Of a stretch of DNA of 64,000 nt, positions 46,078 through 56,900 are shown one piece after another. This DNA comes from Mesodorylaimus sp. YZB2_4. Lineage: Eukaryota > Nematoda > Enoplea > Dorylaimida > Dorylaimidae. The notes below the pieces were generated by a model, which did no database searches, was not told the origin of the DNA, and worked only from the letters and a program-made list of their open reading frames with translations. The stretch is from positions 248,001 through 312,000 of the forward strand of contig JASANH010000850.1 of assembly GCA_030248295.1 (NCBI GenBank). Direction: 5' to 3'. Every line of letters begins with the position of its first letter. Position 1 is the first letter of the stretch. Position numbers and translations under genes: made by a program.

Positions 46078-48347
46078 ATGATGAGCGGACCAAACGGAGA
46101 GACTCTTCGAGTGCTTTCGATCCAGAGCCACGTCGTGCATGGATATGTGGGCAACAAGTGCGCCCTGTTCCCATTGGAAGTATGTCGACTTGTGGCAAAG
46201 TGCAGTCAACTGTGATCTGCTGGGCTTAGCACCAACTCGGTCGTTCCTTTTTTTTCTAGCTAGCTGGTTTCGAAGTGGACACGATCAACTCTGTGCAGTT
46301 TTCGAACCATACCGGTGAGTAGCCTGTCCCAGCATATGTGTGTCTCGTTGACCCATTACGACCAGTTTCAGGATATGGCAAATGGACGGGTGAGGTCCTG
46401 GCCAGCGACCAGCTGTGGAAGTTGTACGAAGGGTTGTGCACGAATTCACTCGACGAGTACACTCATGTCCTGACTGGTATGTGACTGCCTTGGGGAGTTG
46501 TTCCCATGCCCACTCGGAAGAGGGCGTGCATATGTTATGTTGTGGGAAGGAGACTGGTGCTGTTCCTGCCGGGACCTTCCAAAGCTCTATGCCTCTTACC
46601 CAGTGTATGCTGGGTGAGGCTTCACTCGTGCCTCCTTTCAGGATACACCAGCTCGGCGTCGTGTGTGCGTGAGATAGCCCGCATAGTAGCCGACCTGCGA
46701 ACCAAGAATCCTAACCTCACCTACAGTAAGTCTCCTCGGCATGGTATCTTGCTCACGTGACCTCGGGGTGCTCCATTTCAGTTTGCGATCCCGTCATGGG
46801 CGACAACGGCAGATTTGTAAGTGCTGAGAGAGTGGGTGAGGTCCAATGGCCGGCACTTATGTAGTTTAGGGAGCACCCAAAAATTTTCTAAGTCCGACAG
46901 GTAAGAAAATATGGACTTTGAAAATTTTTGGGTGCTCCCTAAACTACATAAGTGCCAGGATGGCCAACCTGTAGACGTCTGGGTCAGATTGCTGGAGGGT
47001 GTGACCAGTAGCGCTTCTGCACCAGACCCAAAACCCAGGGGCAGCCCTCCGACCTACCATGGCTGAAATATCACCCTGAAGGATGAAGTTGCAGCTGTCG
47101 GCTTCAGTTTACAGAAGACAGATTGAGACAGTCCTTTTGTCAGATAAGGCATAGGCCACACTGTTCTTCCAGTGGGTCTGGCTTTGCCCTCTGTCTGTGA
47201 CACGGATTGTGAACCTGGACCTTGGGAAGCACCCGTAGCACTTGGTAGGCCCTATCCGCTGACTATGTGCGGCCTCAGGTGTGACCAGGATGGCATTTCG
47301 AAAATTTTAGTGCTCCCTACTGTAAGCTACATAAGTGCCATCCTGGTCACACCTGAGACCGCACATAGTCGGCGGATAGGGCCTACCAAGTGCTACGGGT
47401 GCTTCCCAAGATCCAGGTTCTCAATCCGTGTCACAGAGTCCGACAGGTAAAAAAAATGTATGGACCACCTCTATCCTTCTTGGTGTCTCAAAGTGGTATG
47501 GACTACGTCCCCCTCCTTGTTGACGCGTCTTGAGACAGTCCTAATCGGACACCCTTGCATCACATTTCAGTATGTCAAGGAGGACGTGGTTCCAGTGTAC
47601 CAGAACGAGATCATTCCGTTGGCCGACGCCATCACCCCCAATCAGTTTGAGCTGGAGTAGGTGCCTTGGCCATTCACTGTCCTTCCCTCCTACCCTGCTT
47701 CCTATTTCATGACTCTGAGCGGCTTGTCAATCTCCAATGAAACGGATATTCTCAAAGCCATGGACATTCTTCACCAGCGTGGAATGCGCACCGTCGTGCT
47801 GACGAGCATGAACGGTCAAGAAAATGCCAAGACGCTGTTTGGATATGGAAGTCAATTGGGACCAAGTAGGCAGCTCGGCTAGCTTGCACGTCCATTACCA
47901 GTGCACTTTACAGACAACACTGTCCAAGTGTTCCGATACGAGGTGCCCCGCATTGACGCCTATTTCGTCGGCACCGGAGACCTGTTCACAAGCTCCTTGC
48001 TCCTGTGGCTCCATCGCACCAACAACTGCTTAGAGGTGGGCTCGGGTTAATCAAACACGACTGTGCGTGAAGGTTTGCGGGATTTTTAGGCTGCTCTGGA
48101 GAAGGTACTGGCCACCTTACAAGGCGTGCTGAAGCGGACATTGGATCATGCTAGAAGTAAGTTTAGGCCGAGGTGACTCGTCATTATGGGACTCCAAGCC
48201 GAGTAGTCTTCACCATTTCCAGGTCGACGTGGTGCGGCAACGCTGACTTCAAAAGACCTTGAGCTTCGTCTCATCCAGAGCAAGGACGATCTACTGTGCC
48301 CAAAGTCACCTGTCCAACTCATTCAACTAGAAAACCATCAACTGTGA
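46078..48347 (+). CDS. PDXK: Pyridoxal kinase
   Basis: The exons give a full pyridoxal kinase of the ribokinase fold. They read [72 protein letters not shown] (the CDPV[ML]GD motif), [29 protein letters not shown], and the catalytic loop [14 protein letters not shown] with the anion-hole/base motif GTGD. The product ends [13 protein letters not shown] and a short tail. The enzyme phosphorylates pyridoxal, pyridoxine and pyridoxamine with ATP in the cytosol. One intron (about 46817-47570) is enlarged by two foldback elements. The junction after NQFELE is unclear: the expected LLSG step appears to be partly lost or to use an unusual acceptor near 47718. A poly(A) signal follows at 48440. The start is the ATG pair at 46078-46083; an upstream alternative at 45994 was not preferred. 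Confidence 0.95.
46852..46956. repeat. Hairpin element in a PDXK intron
   Basis: Arms of about 45 bp, with the outer 37 bp identical (starting GGCACTTATGTAGTTTAGGG), surround a loop of about 15 bp containing CAGGTAAGAAAATAT. It is a short foldback or MITE-type insertion. Confidence 0.85.
47195..47436. repeat. Larger foldback element in the same PDXK intron
   Basis: Arms of about 98 bp at 47195-47294 and 47339-47436 are near-identical inverted copies. The 44-bp loop contains a diverged copy of the arm of the hairpin at 46852 (GTGCTCCCTACTG...ACATAAGTGCC), and the sequence after the right arm repeats GTCCGACAGGTAA found in that hairpin's loop. The two are related and one was probably built by insertion into another copy. 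Confidence 0.85.
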
Positions 48348-48439
48348 TAATGGCAAATGAGCAAACATAGACATAGGCATAGTGGCTATTGGCGCCGTAA
48401 TCATAGCCAAGATTCGTATCGTAGTCAAGGATATAACGT

Positions 48440-48445
48440 AATAAA
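48440..48445 (+). other. Candidate polyadenylation signal of PDXK
   Basis: AATAAA, 93 bases after the PDXK stop, within the 211-base convergent gap to CEP43. Confidence 0.55.
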
Positions 48446-48558
48446 ACTGACGTCGTGAGATAGAGGCAGACACGTGTGCTTTGGTGAAATGTAAAAGACA
48501 CTGGCACGCAGACTAGAGTAATGAGATGCACTGAGACCCGAGCCATGACATGGACAAA

Positions 48559-50339
48559 TCAAAAACTTAGCTGACGAGAGCTGCGTGCCGAATCCAGTAA
48601 GTCATCGACTTCCAGATCCTCAGCGATTTCCTCACTGATTTCGTCGTCCGCGCTCGAGTCTAGAAAATTCTGGATTCAGAGTTGGACACTTCGATAAAGC
48701 ACAACAACCCACCTTTTCGTTGCACGGCGGCTGCACCTTCACTCGCTTTCCCTGCGTTGCTGCCACTCTTATTCTCGCTGGGAGTAGACTTCTGTGGATT
48801 CTTTGCATCTTGCAGCTTCTTCAAATCTAACCTGAAACTGAGTGAATCTAACGTCACATCCAGGACTTGTTATCACTGCTCCCATACCCAGGAACGACTC
48901 TGGCGCTGTCCCTCGGCGAAGAATCTAGAAAGAGGGACTAATATCAGCATCACTCCGTAAGTAGCCGCAAGGCCCACCATACCTCGATCAGTGTCATCCA
49001 AGCTGTCTCCAAACAGCTTCAAGAAATCAGTCTCTTTCGTACTTTTACTACTGGGTAGCGACGGCAGGGCGGGCCGATTCTTGGCCGATAACGTCGGCAA
49101 ATCACCCAGAAAACTCAACGAAGATGGGCTGCTCTTCTGTTCCTCCTTTTTGGTATTGGTGGTTAATTCTAGCTTGGTTTCTTTTCCATTCGACTCACTG
49201 CCCAACAATATGTTCTTCTCTCGCGCATTGACCTTTGAGGGGGTCTCCGAGGGCCTGCAACAGTCGTGCTTAGAACGATTCGTCCGTCAGATAAGATAAG
49301 ACAATTATTCGTACTTGTCAGAGAGCAAATTCCGTTTGGCATTATCTCGGCCAGCACTGTCAAAGAAATCGTCATCGTCGCTGTTCTCGTCTTGAGCATT
49401 GAACGACGGCTTGCCACCTCCAAACAGATTGGCCCCGTTCGTCATGCCCTCTCCCGCCGTTAGTTTGGTTTTTGTGGCTGCCAGTGCTGGCGGCTTACTC
49501 GGATTCTGCAAAACATCGCTTATCAGCCACGTGTCAAATTACGGAGCGAACCTGTCTTCCGGACCTTGTCAGTCTTGTCATGGGCATCGACACGATCCAT
49601 GTCAAGCACGGCACCCAACAATGGTTTCCCATCACTCGTTGAATTCGAAGGCAGACCCAACGCCGTTGATAATGCTGCGCGTGATCGACGTTGTGCCTGA
49701 AAGATGCAATGATAGTAAAGGAGTCGGCGAACCCAGTCCCTCACAATCAATCAGACATGCAAAGAAACTAAAGCTGACCAGAGACCAGCATTGGTCAACC
49801 TACTCACCAGATTCAACTCAGAAACGAAAACCGACAAGGTCGCATTCAAGTTCATTGACTCCAACAAATCCGCAACCAATTCTGCGCACAGTCGGCCTTT
49901 CTCAGTCTCCACAAACTGCTTCGCTTTCTCGTTTTGCAAAGGAGCTTTCTTCTAAAACAGAATAGCTCTGTGCGAGAGTCTGAAACAGCAACACTCACAC
50001 GCGCTTACTATTGCACCTTCTTGTTCTTCGAGAGCGAGAAATACGCTGGCTCGTAACTGGGCCTACAAACGGAGAAAGAACCAAAAGCTGGGTTGGACGT
50101 GACATGCACTATCCTGCTATCAAGACCAGCAGTGGACACCAAGTAGAGGCTCGTCTGGCAATCGACCCTTGCAGCTGGGAGCATAAACCACAGCACAATA
50201 AAAACAGCTGCTGGTCACCTCCTCGAGTAATCAGGACCCACACTTAACCAGCACATACCCGTATCTTGGCCAGCGTTCCATTCTTCTCCAACGTCTGGAC
50301 CAGCAAGTCCCTCAACTCGGTGTCGTCGTCGGCAGACAT
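48559..50339 (-). CDS. CEP43: CEP43/FOP (FGFR1OP) centrosomal protein
   Basis: Minus-strand exons. The first (ATG at 50339) reads MSADDDTELRDLLVQTLEKN, the hallmark N-terminus of FOP. It continues AQLRASVFLALEEQ (about 50069-50020), then the TOF/LisH dimerisation block FVETEKGRLCAELVADLLES and NLNATLSVFVSEL. A long Ser/Pro/Lys-rich middle contains DDDDFFDSAGR and SSLSFLGDLP, and the end is acidic (ADDEISEEIAEDLEVDDLLD), as in human FOP. FOP is recruited to centrioles and centriolar satellites and, with CAP350 and EB1, anchors microtubules at the centrosome. The EB1 gene lies directly upstream on the same strand, 468 bases away. An acceptor-like TTGTTGAAG precedes the ATG by two bases. Confidence 0.9.
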
Positions 50340-50807
50340 TCCTTCAACAAAGTGGCCACATAATTTGTGCAAACTAACCAAACCACTGTATCTCGCACTG
50401 ATTAACAGTCCATATCACCTTGCTCCAACACTCTATGAGCATAATTTATTTTGCCCAGGTCCATGATCAAATAACCCTTCCGAACAGTCAGCACAAACGC
50501 GCAATCATCGGCTGCCACAGTATCAAAAGGTCATTAAGCGTCATAAGGAGCACAATAAGATACAGTTCAGACATAGCCAATAAAATCTCATAGCATAAGA
50601 GGCCAGGATTGCATACAAACAACCAAACAGTCCAGAAAAATGGCATGAGGGTATCCAAAACTCAAGTAAGAAATGTTCTGCGTGACCGAAGATTTGGCAA
50701 CCAATCGAACGCATGGATGGTTAGTTAAGTAAAGCAATGATAGTGCTTATATTGTTAGGAGAATCCGTCCTTGTATCAAAACACATCACAGCATACCGTT
50801 TCCTTTC
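50340..50807. other. Spacer between EB1 and CEP43 (same strand)
   Basis: 468 bases between the EB1 stop and the CEP43 start, both on the minus strand. No other gene is visible. Confidence 0.5.
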
Positions 50808-52166
50808 CTAATACTCTTCGTCACCATTTTCCACCTCGTTTTCATCCGGTGGCGCAAAGCCCTCCTGAAAGAACCGTTCATAAGCAAGCAGGGTAATAAT
50901 GCACCAACTGCTCAACTTACTTCCGTTGCATACAGGATTTCTAGAACCTTCGTAACGTCCAAGTTCCCCGTCTTCTCGCTTTCTTGGCACAACACTTCGA
51001 TTTGTCGGAGTTTTCCAAAATAAAAATCCCGTTCCTTCTCCAAGCTTTCGATCAATGTTTCGTGTTCGTTATTCTAAAACCGTGATATCGGTCAGTTTCA
51101 GTTATAGCTCCACCTACTGACCTGAACCGACTCGACCCCATTACAAACCAACCACTTAAAGCACGTACCACTTCTTTCAACTCAGCGATTTGATCTTGCA
51201 GTTGCTGAACTCGCCCAGCATCACCTCCAGCGTTCACATGTCCTAAACTTAACTTGGACGAACTTCCAGTCGTAACGGGTCCGGCCTTAGAAGCTGGACC
51301 CGCGTGCTTCGCCGCACCGACAGCGTTTGTACTACCAGGAGGAGACTTTTTCGGTTGCGTTACTGTCGTGTTCATCGTGGCTAAAAAGATGTTCTCGTTC
51401 ATGACTTCAAAATAGGCGTCGATGAGACGAGCTTACCTGGTGGTTTTTTAACCGCAGGGGTCGTCCTTGGCGGAATAGCTTTAGCAGCACCAGCCGCTGG
51501 CCTGGTCGGCATCCTACTGGCCATACCACCAGGCTTCGCAGTCGCATCCGATGGCATGGCCTACAATACAGTCATAAAACTCTCAATATTAACACAGGGA
51601 AACAATGGTTTTTTTACTTCTCCACCACGAGCAGCAATGGGATCGTAGTCATGAGGATCGTAATTAGCATCAAATAACTTCTTGAACCACTGGAGGAATT
51701 CGAAATTGTCCTGGAACTTGCCTTTGATTAACTTCTCAACAGGGACGATCTAAAACCCGAATTAGAGATCAGTGTAGTGGAGGGTGATCAGGTCAAAAAC
51801 TTAGATGTCAAAACGATTTACCTTATCGACGTTCATTTTCTTGAAAGCGTCTTGCAGCACTTTGAAATTAGAAATGTACTCGTGTTCTAATTTGGTATTC
51901 CATTTGACTTTCTTTAACTGCACTGCTCCTAAAGAGAAACGGTTTTAGATCGGAAGAACCCGCCATAAAGCAATGCGTTCCAGGGAAAAAAGCCTCTTCA
52001 GCTCACCAGGGAAAAGCATATCCATAAAATTGCAATACGCCGAACCCGTGCACATATCTTCGATTTTATTGAAATTCGTTTGGAGGCAATCGTTCACCCA
52101 AGCTAGCATTTCGTGCCGAGACAAATTCTCGGTCGTAGCGGAAGTCGAATAAACGTTGACAGCCAT
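50808..52166 (-). CDS. MAPRE: EB1-family microtubule plus-end protein
   Basis: Exon 1 reads [20 protein letters not shown] and continues with the calponin-homology domain ([33 protein letters not shown]). Later exons complete the CH domain (about 51930-51660, ending at FLQWFKKL-type residues). A basic Ala/Pro/Lys-rich linker follows, then the coiled-coil EB-homology domain ([30 protein letters not shown] region near 51050-50980) and the tail ENGDEEY. The terminal EEY is the signal that binds CAP-Gly proteins, and the domain order is complete. EB1 tracks growing microtubule ends and recruits partners. The start at 52166 follows an acceptor by ten bases. Confidence 0.95.
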
Positions 52167-52176
52167 GATAGTCACT

Positions 52177-52178
52177 CT
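52177..52178 (-). promoter_or_regulatory. 3' splice acceptor 10 bases before EB1 ATG (possible SL site)
   Basis: TTTATTTCTAG on the minus strand ends just before 52176; the ATG is at 52166. Confidence 0.5.
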
Positions 52179-52630
52179 AGAAATAAAGATAGCACAGAGC
52201 TAAATTTGAGCGGCACAAAACTGAAATGGCGAAATATATTTCAATCAACCTGGGGACGCGCAAGTCACGAGGTACAATTATCTGGTGTTTAACACAGGCG
52301 AAAATTTAGAGCTGGTTAGCCGATCTAAAGGTTTTTGAGTGGGTCAGACCCAGAAACGGGGACGCTGTTCTTTCGAAAAACAGGCTTCCTGCTGCTGGTT
52401 GTCAATGGAGAGCCGTGGCACGACTTTGTCAGTCAATCTTAGTGTCATGGGCTAAGGCTATGCTGGAACCATCAATGGAGTCACTTTTCTCCAGCTTATT
52501 GTCAAATATTATGGGGTCACGAACTACTGTAGACACCAACCGCCGGATGCTGGGTTCTGTTTTTCGGCTCGGTTGTCGATGACAATGCCCTTTCTCGGGA
52601 CAGCCACGATGACACACTTGGGCAAGGTGT

Positions 52631-52856
52631 TTCTTTTTGCGGCACTTTTGCTGTTTGCTCCCCAATATGGCTTAGCTTAGGCTGGTATTAGGCTTAGGCT
52701 TAGGGTGGCATATGAATTGGGCTTAGACTGATACTAGGCCTAGGCTTAGGCTTAGGCTTAGTCTGGTATAAAACTTAAGCTTAGGTTATTATTAGGCTTC
52801 AGCAAGCCTTATACTAGCCTTTGCCTGGGGAGCAAACAGCAAAAGCGCCTTTTTTC
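52631..52856. mobile_element. Foldback element with TTAGGC-rich core
   Basis: Terminal inverted repeats of about 30 bp (52631-52663 and 52827-52856, sharing TTTTGCTGTTTGCTCCCC in opposite orientation) enclose about 160 bp. This core is made largely of TTAGGC units, many in tandem (for example around 52695-52715 and 52735-52760), with diverged units between. TTAGGC is the telomere repeat of nematodes. It contains no open frame. Confidence 0.8.
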
Positions 52857-53961
52857 CAGTACCTAAACATTTAGTAAGCCACTCGCAGCACTGTTAAATT
52901 TGCCCATGAAATCAACTGTTGCTGATGCACGAGCATAATGACATTATAAACGGGCGGAAATATGTGCTAAGCAAGGTACATTACCTAACGGAATTTATTG
53001 CTAGAGGGCAACTACGTTGGTCAGCTAGAGCTTCAGCAAAGACCCATTTCCCCGGTTATCTAGTCTAAGTTAGCGGCGTTTTCAATCGACACTTTACTTC
53101 GGTCGCCTGTTTTACGCGTCAGTGGCCGCTGTTTCAAATTTGATTGCGATTGACCCCGAGAAACCAATCTCTTAACCCAAGCCAAAAAACAGAAAACTCG
53201 AGCCCACTTACCAGATCGTCTTCAGATCACCACGAAAACGCTTCCTCCAATGTTCCACGGCAATTTCTCAAAACAAATAACGATGAATAAGAGCAATGGA
53301 ATTACAAAAACCCCTCACAAACAAACTGCGGCCGACCGAACTTCAAACGGGGAGTCTCGCCAACGCGCAACACAACACTGTACTGTATCCCCGCACACTA
53401 ACGCCGCAGCCGTGTTATAAGCAGCTATAAACTTACCTGAACATCATTAGATGTGCGCGACTCGGTCAGTTACTGTAACGCGTATAGTTGCCGGCTGAGG
53501 GGGGGGGGGTGGTCGGTCCTGTGGGTGGTCCTTGGGAGGAGACAGTGTCGTTTCCTTTCATGAGACAGGAAAGGAAGTAGGTAGTCGCTGGTTTGGTGTC
53601 GATTTGCGCGTGGGCAAACAAACGGAACTCGTGTTCTCGATTTACGGTCAAACGTTGTTTTACAAGTTGTTCGCGGGCGACCGCTGGGGATTGGTACTCC
53701 ACACATACTAGGTGGGCCTATGTATTTTTTTCGCATTCTTTTTACAGGGGACTGGTTTGGGATTACGCGGATTGGGTGGAGGGAGAAGTGGTATGTACTG
53801 GCCGCGTTACGATTTAAGAACTGGAATACTGGGCTCACAGTCAGACTTTTCCTGGTCACCTGTCGGAGACTCATGAACTGAGTTATTCTTCCTCAGCGGC
53901 GGCTTGCTTGCCTATCGGTCTGCTTATGGGCTGACCACAAGCTGCTCCAACTAATTATTTC
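52857..53961. other. Intergenic upstream of myosin VI
   Basis: No gene recognised. A G run lies at 53499-53508. Open frames at 53466-53874 on both strands lack motifs. Confidence 0.4.
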
Positions 53962-53963
53962 AG
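53962..53963 (+). promoter_or_regulatory. 3' splice acceptor 10 bases before myosin VI ATG
   Basis: CTAATTATTTCAG ends at 53963; the ATG is at 53974. The same arrangement as at EB1, MFSD12 and PHAF1. Confidence 0.5.
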
Positions 53964-53973
53964 GTCCACGAGC

Positions 53974-56900
53974 ATGGCGTCAAACTTCAACAAGAAGGTT
54001 TGGGCTCCAGACCCCGAGCATGGGTTCTTGCTGGGACGGGTTACGGATATTGGCGCAGACTTAATTACGGTGGAACCAGCTCCTTCGACTTTAGCCAATA
54101 AGAAAAAAGTGAGTTCAATACGTATTCGGCCTTGCATGTTTCTTGGGTCGTGGAACTTGCGTGCATTGTTGATGTTGTTTACCTTTCAATTTCAGGTTCA
54201 GCCCATTATTGCCCCTTACAACTGTGTATTTCCAGCCGAGGAAGATGAAAAGAAAGACGTCGACGACAATTGTAAGTGTATTGGGTGTCTTCTATTGGCC
54301 TTTGGCTTCGGTTGTTTAGCGGCCTAAGTATGACGCGTCGGGTGGACGGTCTCGGGGACGTTTCCCTCTGAATAGCGACCCCTCGTATGACGGAATCAAT
54401 GAGCTATGTGCCAATGGCTTAGCTGCAGGATACAGCAGGCCCGATGTTTGGGTTTGTCATGCACGTTGGACGAAATGCGAGAACGTAACTGGCGTTTGCC
54501 TATTTGTTCATTCGTTTGGTGGCCAACAGAGCCAGTCTCCAGACGGGTTGACGCTATTTGACGTTTTCGCTCGTCTCACTCGGCTTTACAGCAGGAAATT
54601 CGTATACCTGCAAAAAGCAAACCAGTCGTTATTGCCAGTGCAATTTTTCGATTTAGGGTCATGTGCAAGTACATTCCAGATAAACTTCCATTTCAAAAAT
54701 ACAGCATTGATGCGCGGAATGGGAATAGATTATGCGCAAACATTTATGAGCAAAGAGCAGAGGGCCATGAGTCATCGCTTGACGTTCTGCGAATGGGTTC
54801 CATATCGACTCATATGGCTCTGTTTTCACAGGTGGTTTGATGTACTTAAATGAAGCGACACTCCTAAACAACATTCGTCTTCGCTATCAAAGGGACCAAA
54901 TTTACGTAAGTGACCTTCCTTTTCTGACACTATGCCTGTTCCTCAAACGCGCTTTTCCTTTCAGACTTACGTAGCCAACATTTTGATCGCAGTTAATCCT
55001 TATTACGAAATTCCAAAACTGTACGATGCCAGTGCTATACAGAAGTATCAAGGCAAGTCGTTGGGGACGATGCCGCCGCATATTTTTGCTATTGGTAAGT
55101 ACGAGTCCGTTTGGGCCAGCAGGTGTGTGCAAGGACATGAAGGCCAGACATAGTGTCATAGGGAGAGGACAACGGATATCCTTGTCCGAAAGGGGACAAT
55201 TAGTTCTCTGAATGAGGTACTTTCTGCTCGCACTGACACCCACGGGAGGAGCATCTAAATGGCATCAGAAATAGGGCCTAAGGAAGTAGTCAAGGACATG
55301 GAAGCACACGTCATTGAGTGCATGCTGGTGCTACCACCTTTTATGTGATAGCGACTGACGTCTTCGATTTTTAGCTGACAAAGCTTATCGCGACATGAAA
55401 CGGTCAAAAGAAAGTCAGTCGATCATCGTATCAGGAGAATCAGGCGCTGGAAAAACGGAGACTCAAAAATACATCTTACGTTATCTGTGCGAATCGTGGG
55501 GCTCGCATGCGGGACCTATTCAACAACGTATCCTCGAAAGTAGGTTGATTTTTCAGTTGACCTTCGGAGATCAATCGACAAATAAAATAGAGTCCATTTT
55601 TTCTTTCTTTTTTTAGCCAACCCGATTCTCGAGGCGTTTGGTAATGCGAAAACGACCCGTAATAACAATTCTTCTAGATTCGGGAAATTTATTGAATTGC
55701 ATTTCAATAGCAAGGTGAAGTGTCGTGCTTACCTGGCTGTGCAAAACGTAAGTGCAAGGGGTGATAGATTGTGATTTAGATGCAAGTCGCTGGCGGTTAC
55801 GTCTCGCATTATCTCCTCGAAAAATCTCGCATTTGCGGTCAACAACGCGAAGAAAGGAACTACCACGTCTTCTACCAATTATGTGCCGGCTCGCCGAAAG
55901 AACTGAGAGAGCAGTTACGTTTGACCAATCCGGACTCATTTACTGTAAGCGAAGATTAGGTCGACTCGATATGCGTTATATGACTTTTGTTCTTTTAGTA
56001 TTTGAAGCACGGCTGCACCCAGTATTTTTGCAATGCGGAAAATGCGAAGCAGCTGGCGATCGGACAAAAGAGCAAAGTGGTAGGCGTGGGGCTCACAAGG
56101 ACCTGGGTTAATTGATATGGTGCGCATACTTTCAGCAACAGCAGCACGGTCCGCTCAGTGACAGTGTCATCGACGATGTGGCGGATTTCCGGCGGTTGGA
56201 CGCCGCACTGGGGAACATTGGACTGAGTGATCCGAAACAGCGGTTTTACATTTACGCTACGGTGGCGTCGGTTTTGTTTCTTGGTAATGTGGACTTTTGC
56301 GAGGCGGCTGACGACACCAGAGGTAAGAGGGGACGAGTTTTGAAAGTTCTAAATTATAAATTGGTTGGCGTTTTAGGTGGTTGCATAATTGATCCTAAAA
56401 CGCATTCCGACTTGCTTATGGCTTCTGGTCTCCTGGGCGTTGAGAGAGATGAGTTGGATATGGGATTAACGTATCGGGTTACTCAGACCAATAAAGGCGG
56501 CATTAAGGGCACTGTAATACGGTAAGCGTTTCTGAGCTGTGTGGGTTCATTCAGTTTACGATTAGTAACGACGCAGCTATGCGTAAGCGTTAGGTGGCCA
56601 AGACGATAGGTGATTCGAGATCGAGCCAGCCTGTCTGGGTTATTTTTAGGCGCCGCCTAAGCATAGTAATTGTTTCTATTTCTGCGCGCCTAATCGCTGT
56701 GGATAGTTTCTTCTGGGCCTCGCAAAGCGCGCCATCCCGACTTGCCTGCCATGCTGCCTGCGGCGGTCGTTCCGGTCTTGGTTCTAAGCAATACAGTTGG
56801 CATGGTGGTCAACTTGTTCGTGTTCGTGGTTGCGTGTCGACAGTACGGAAGTCGTGCCGCGTCTTCCGGCTCGAATTCGTCCAACGTGTACCAGTTGATT

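Noticed and set aside
46852-47436. CRISPR-like repeat array
   Set aside because: The repeats are inverted arms of foldback elements, not regularly spaced direct repeats, and the DNA is eukaryotic.
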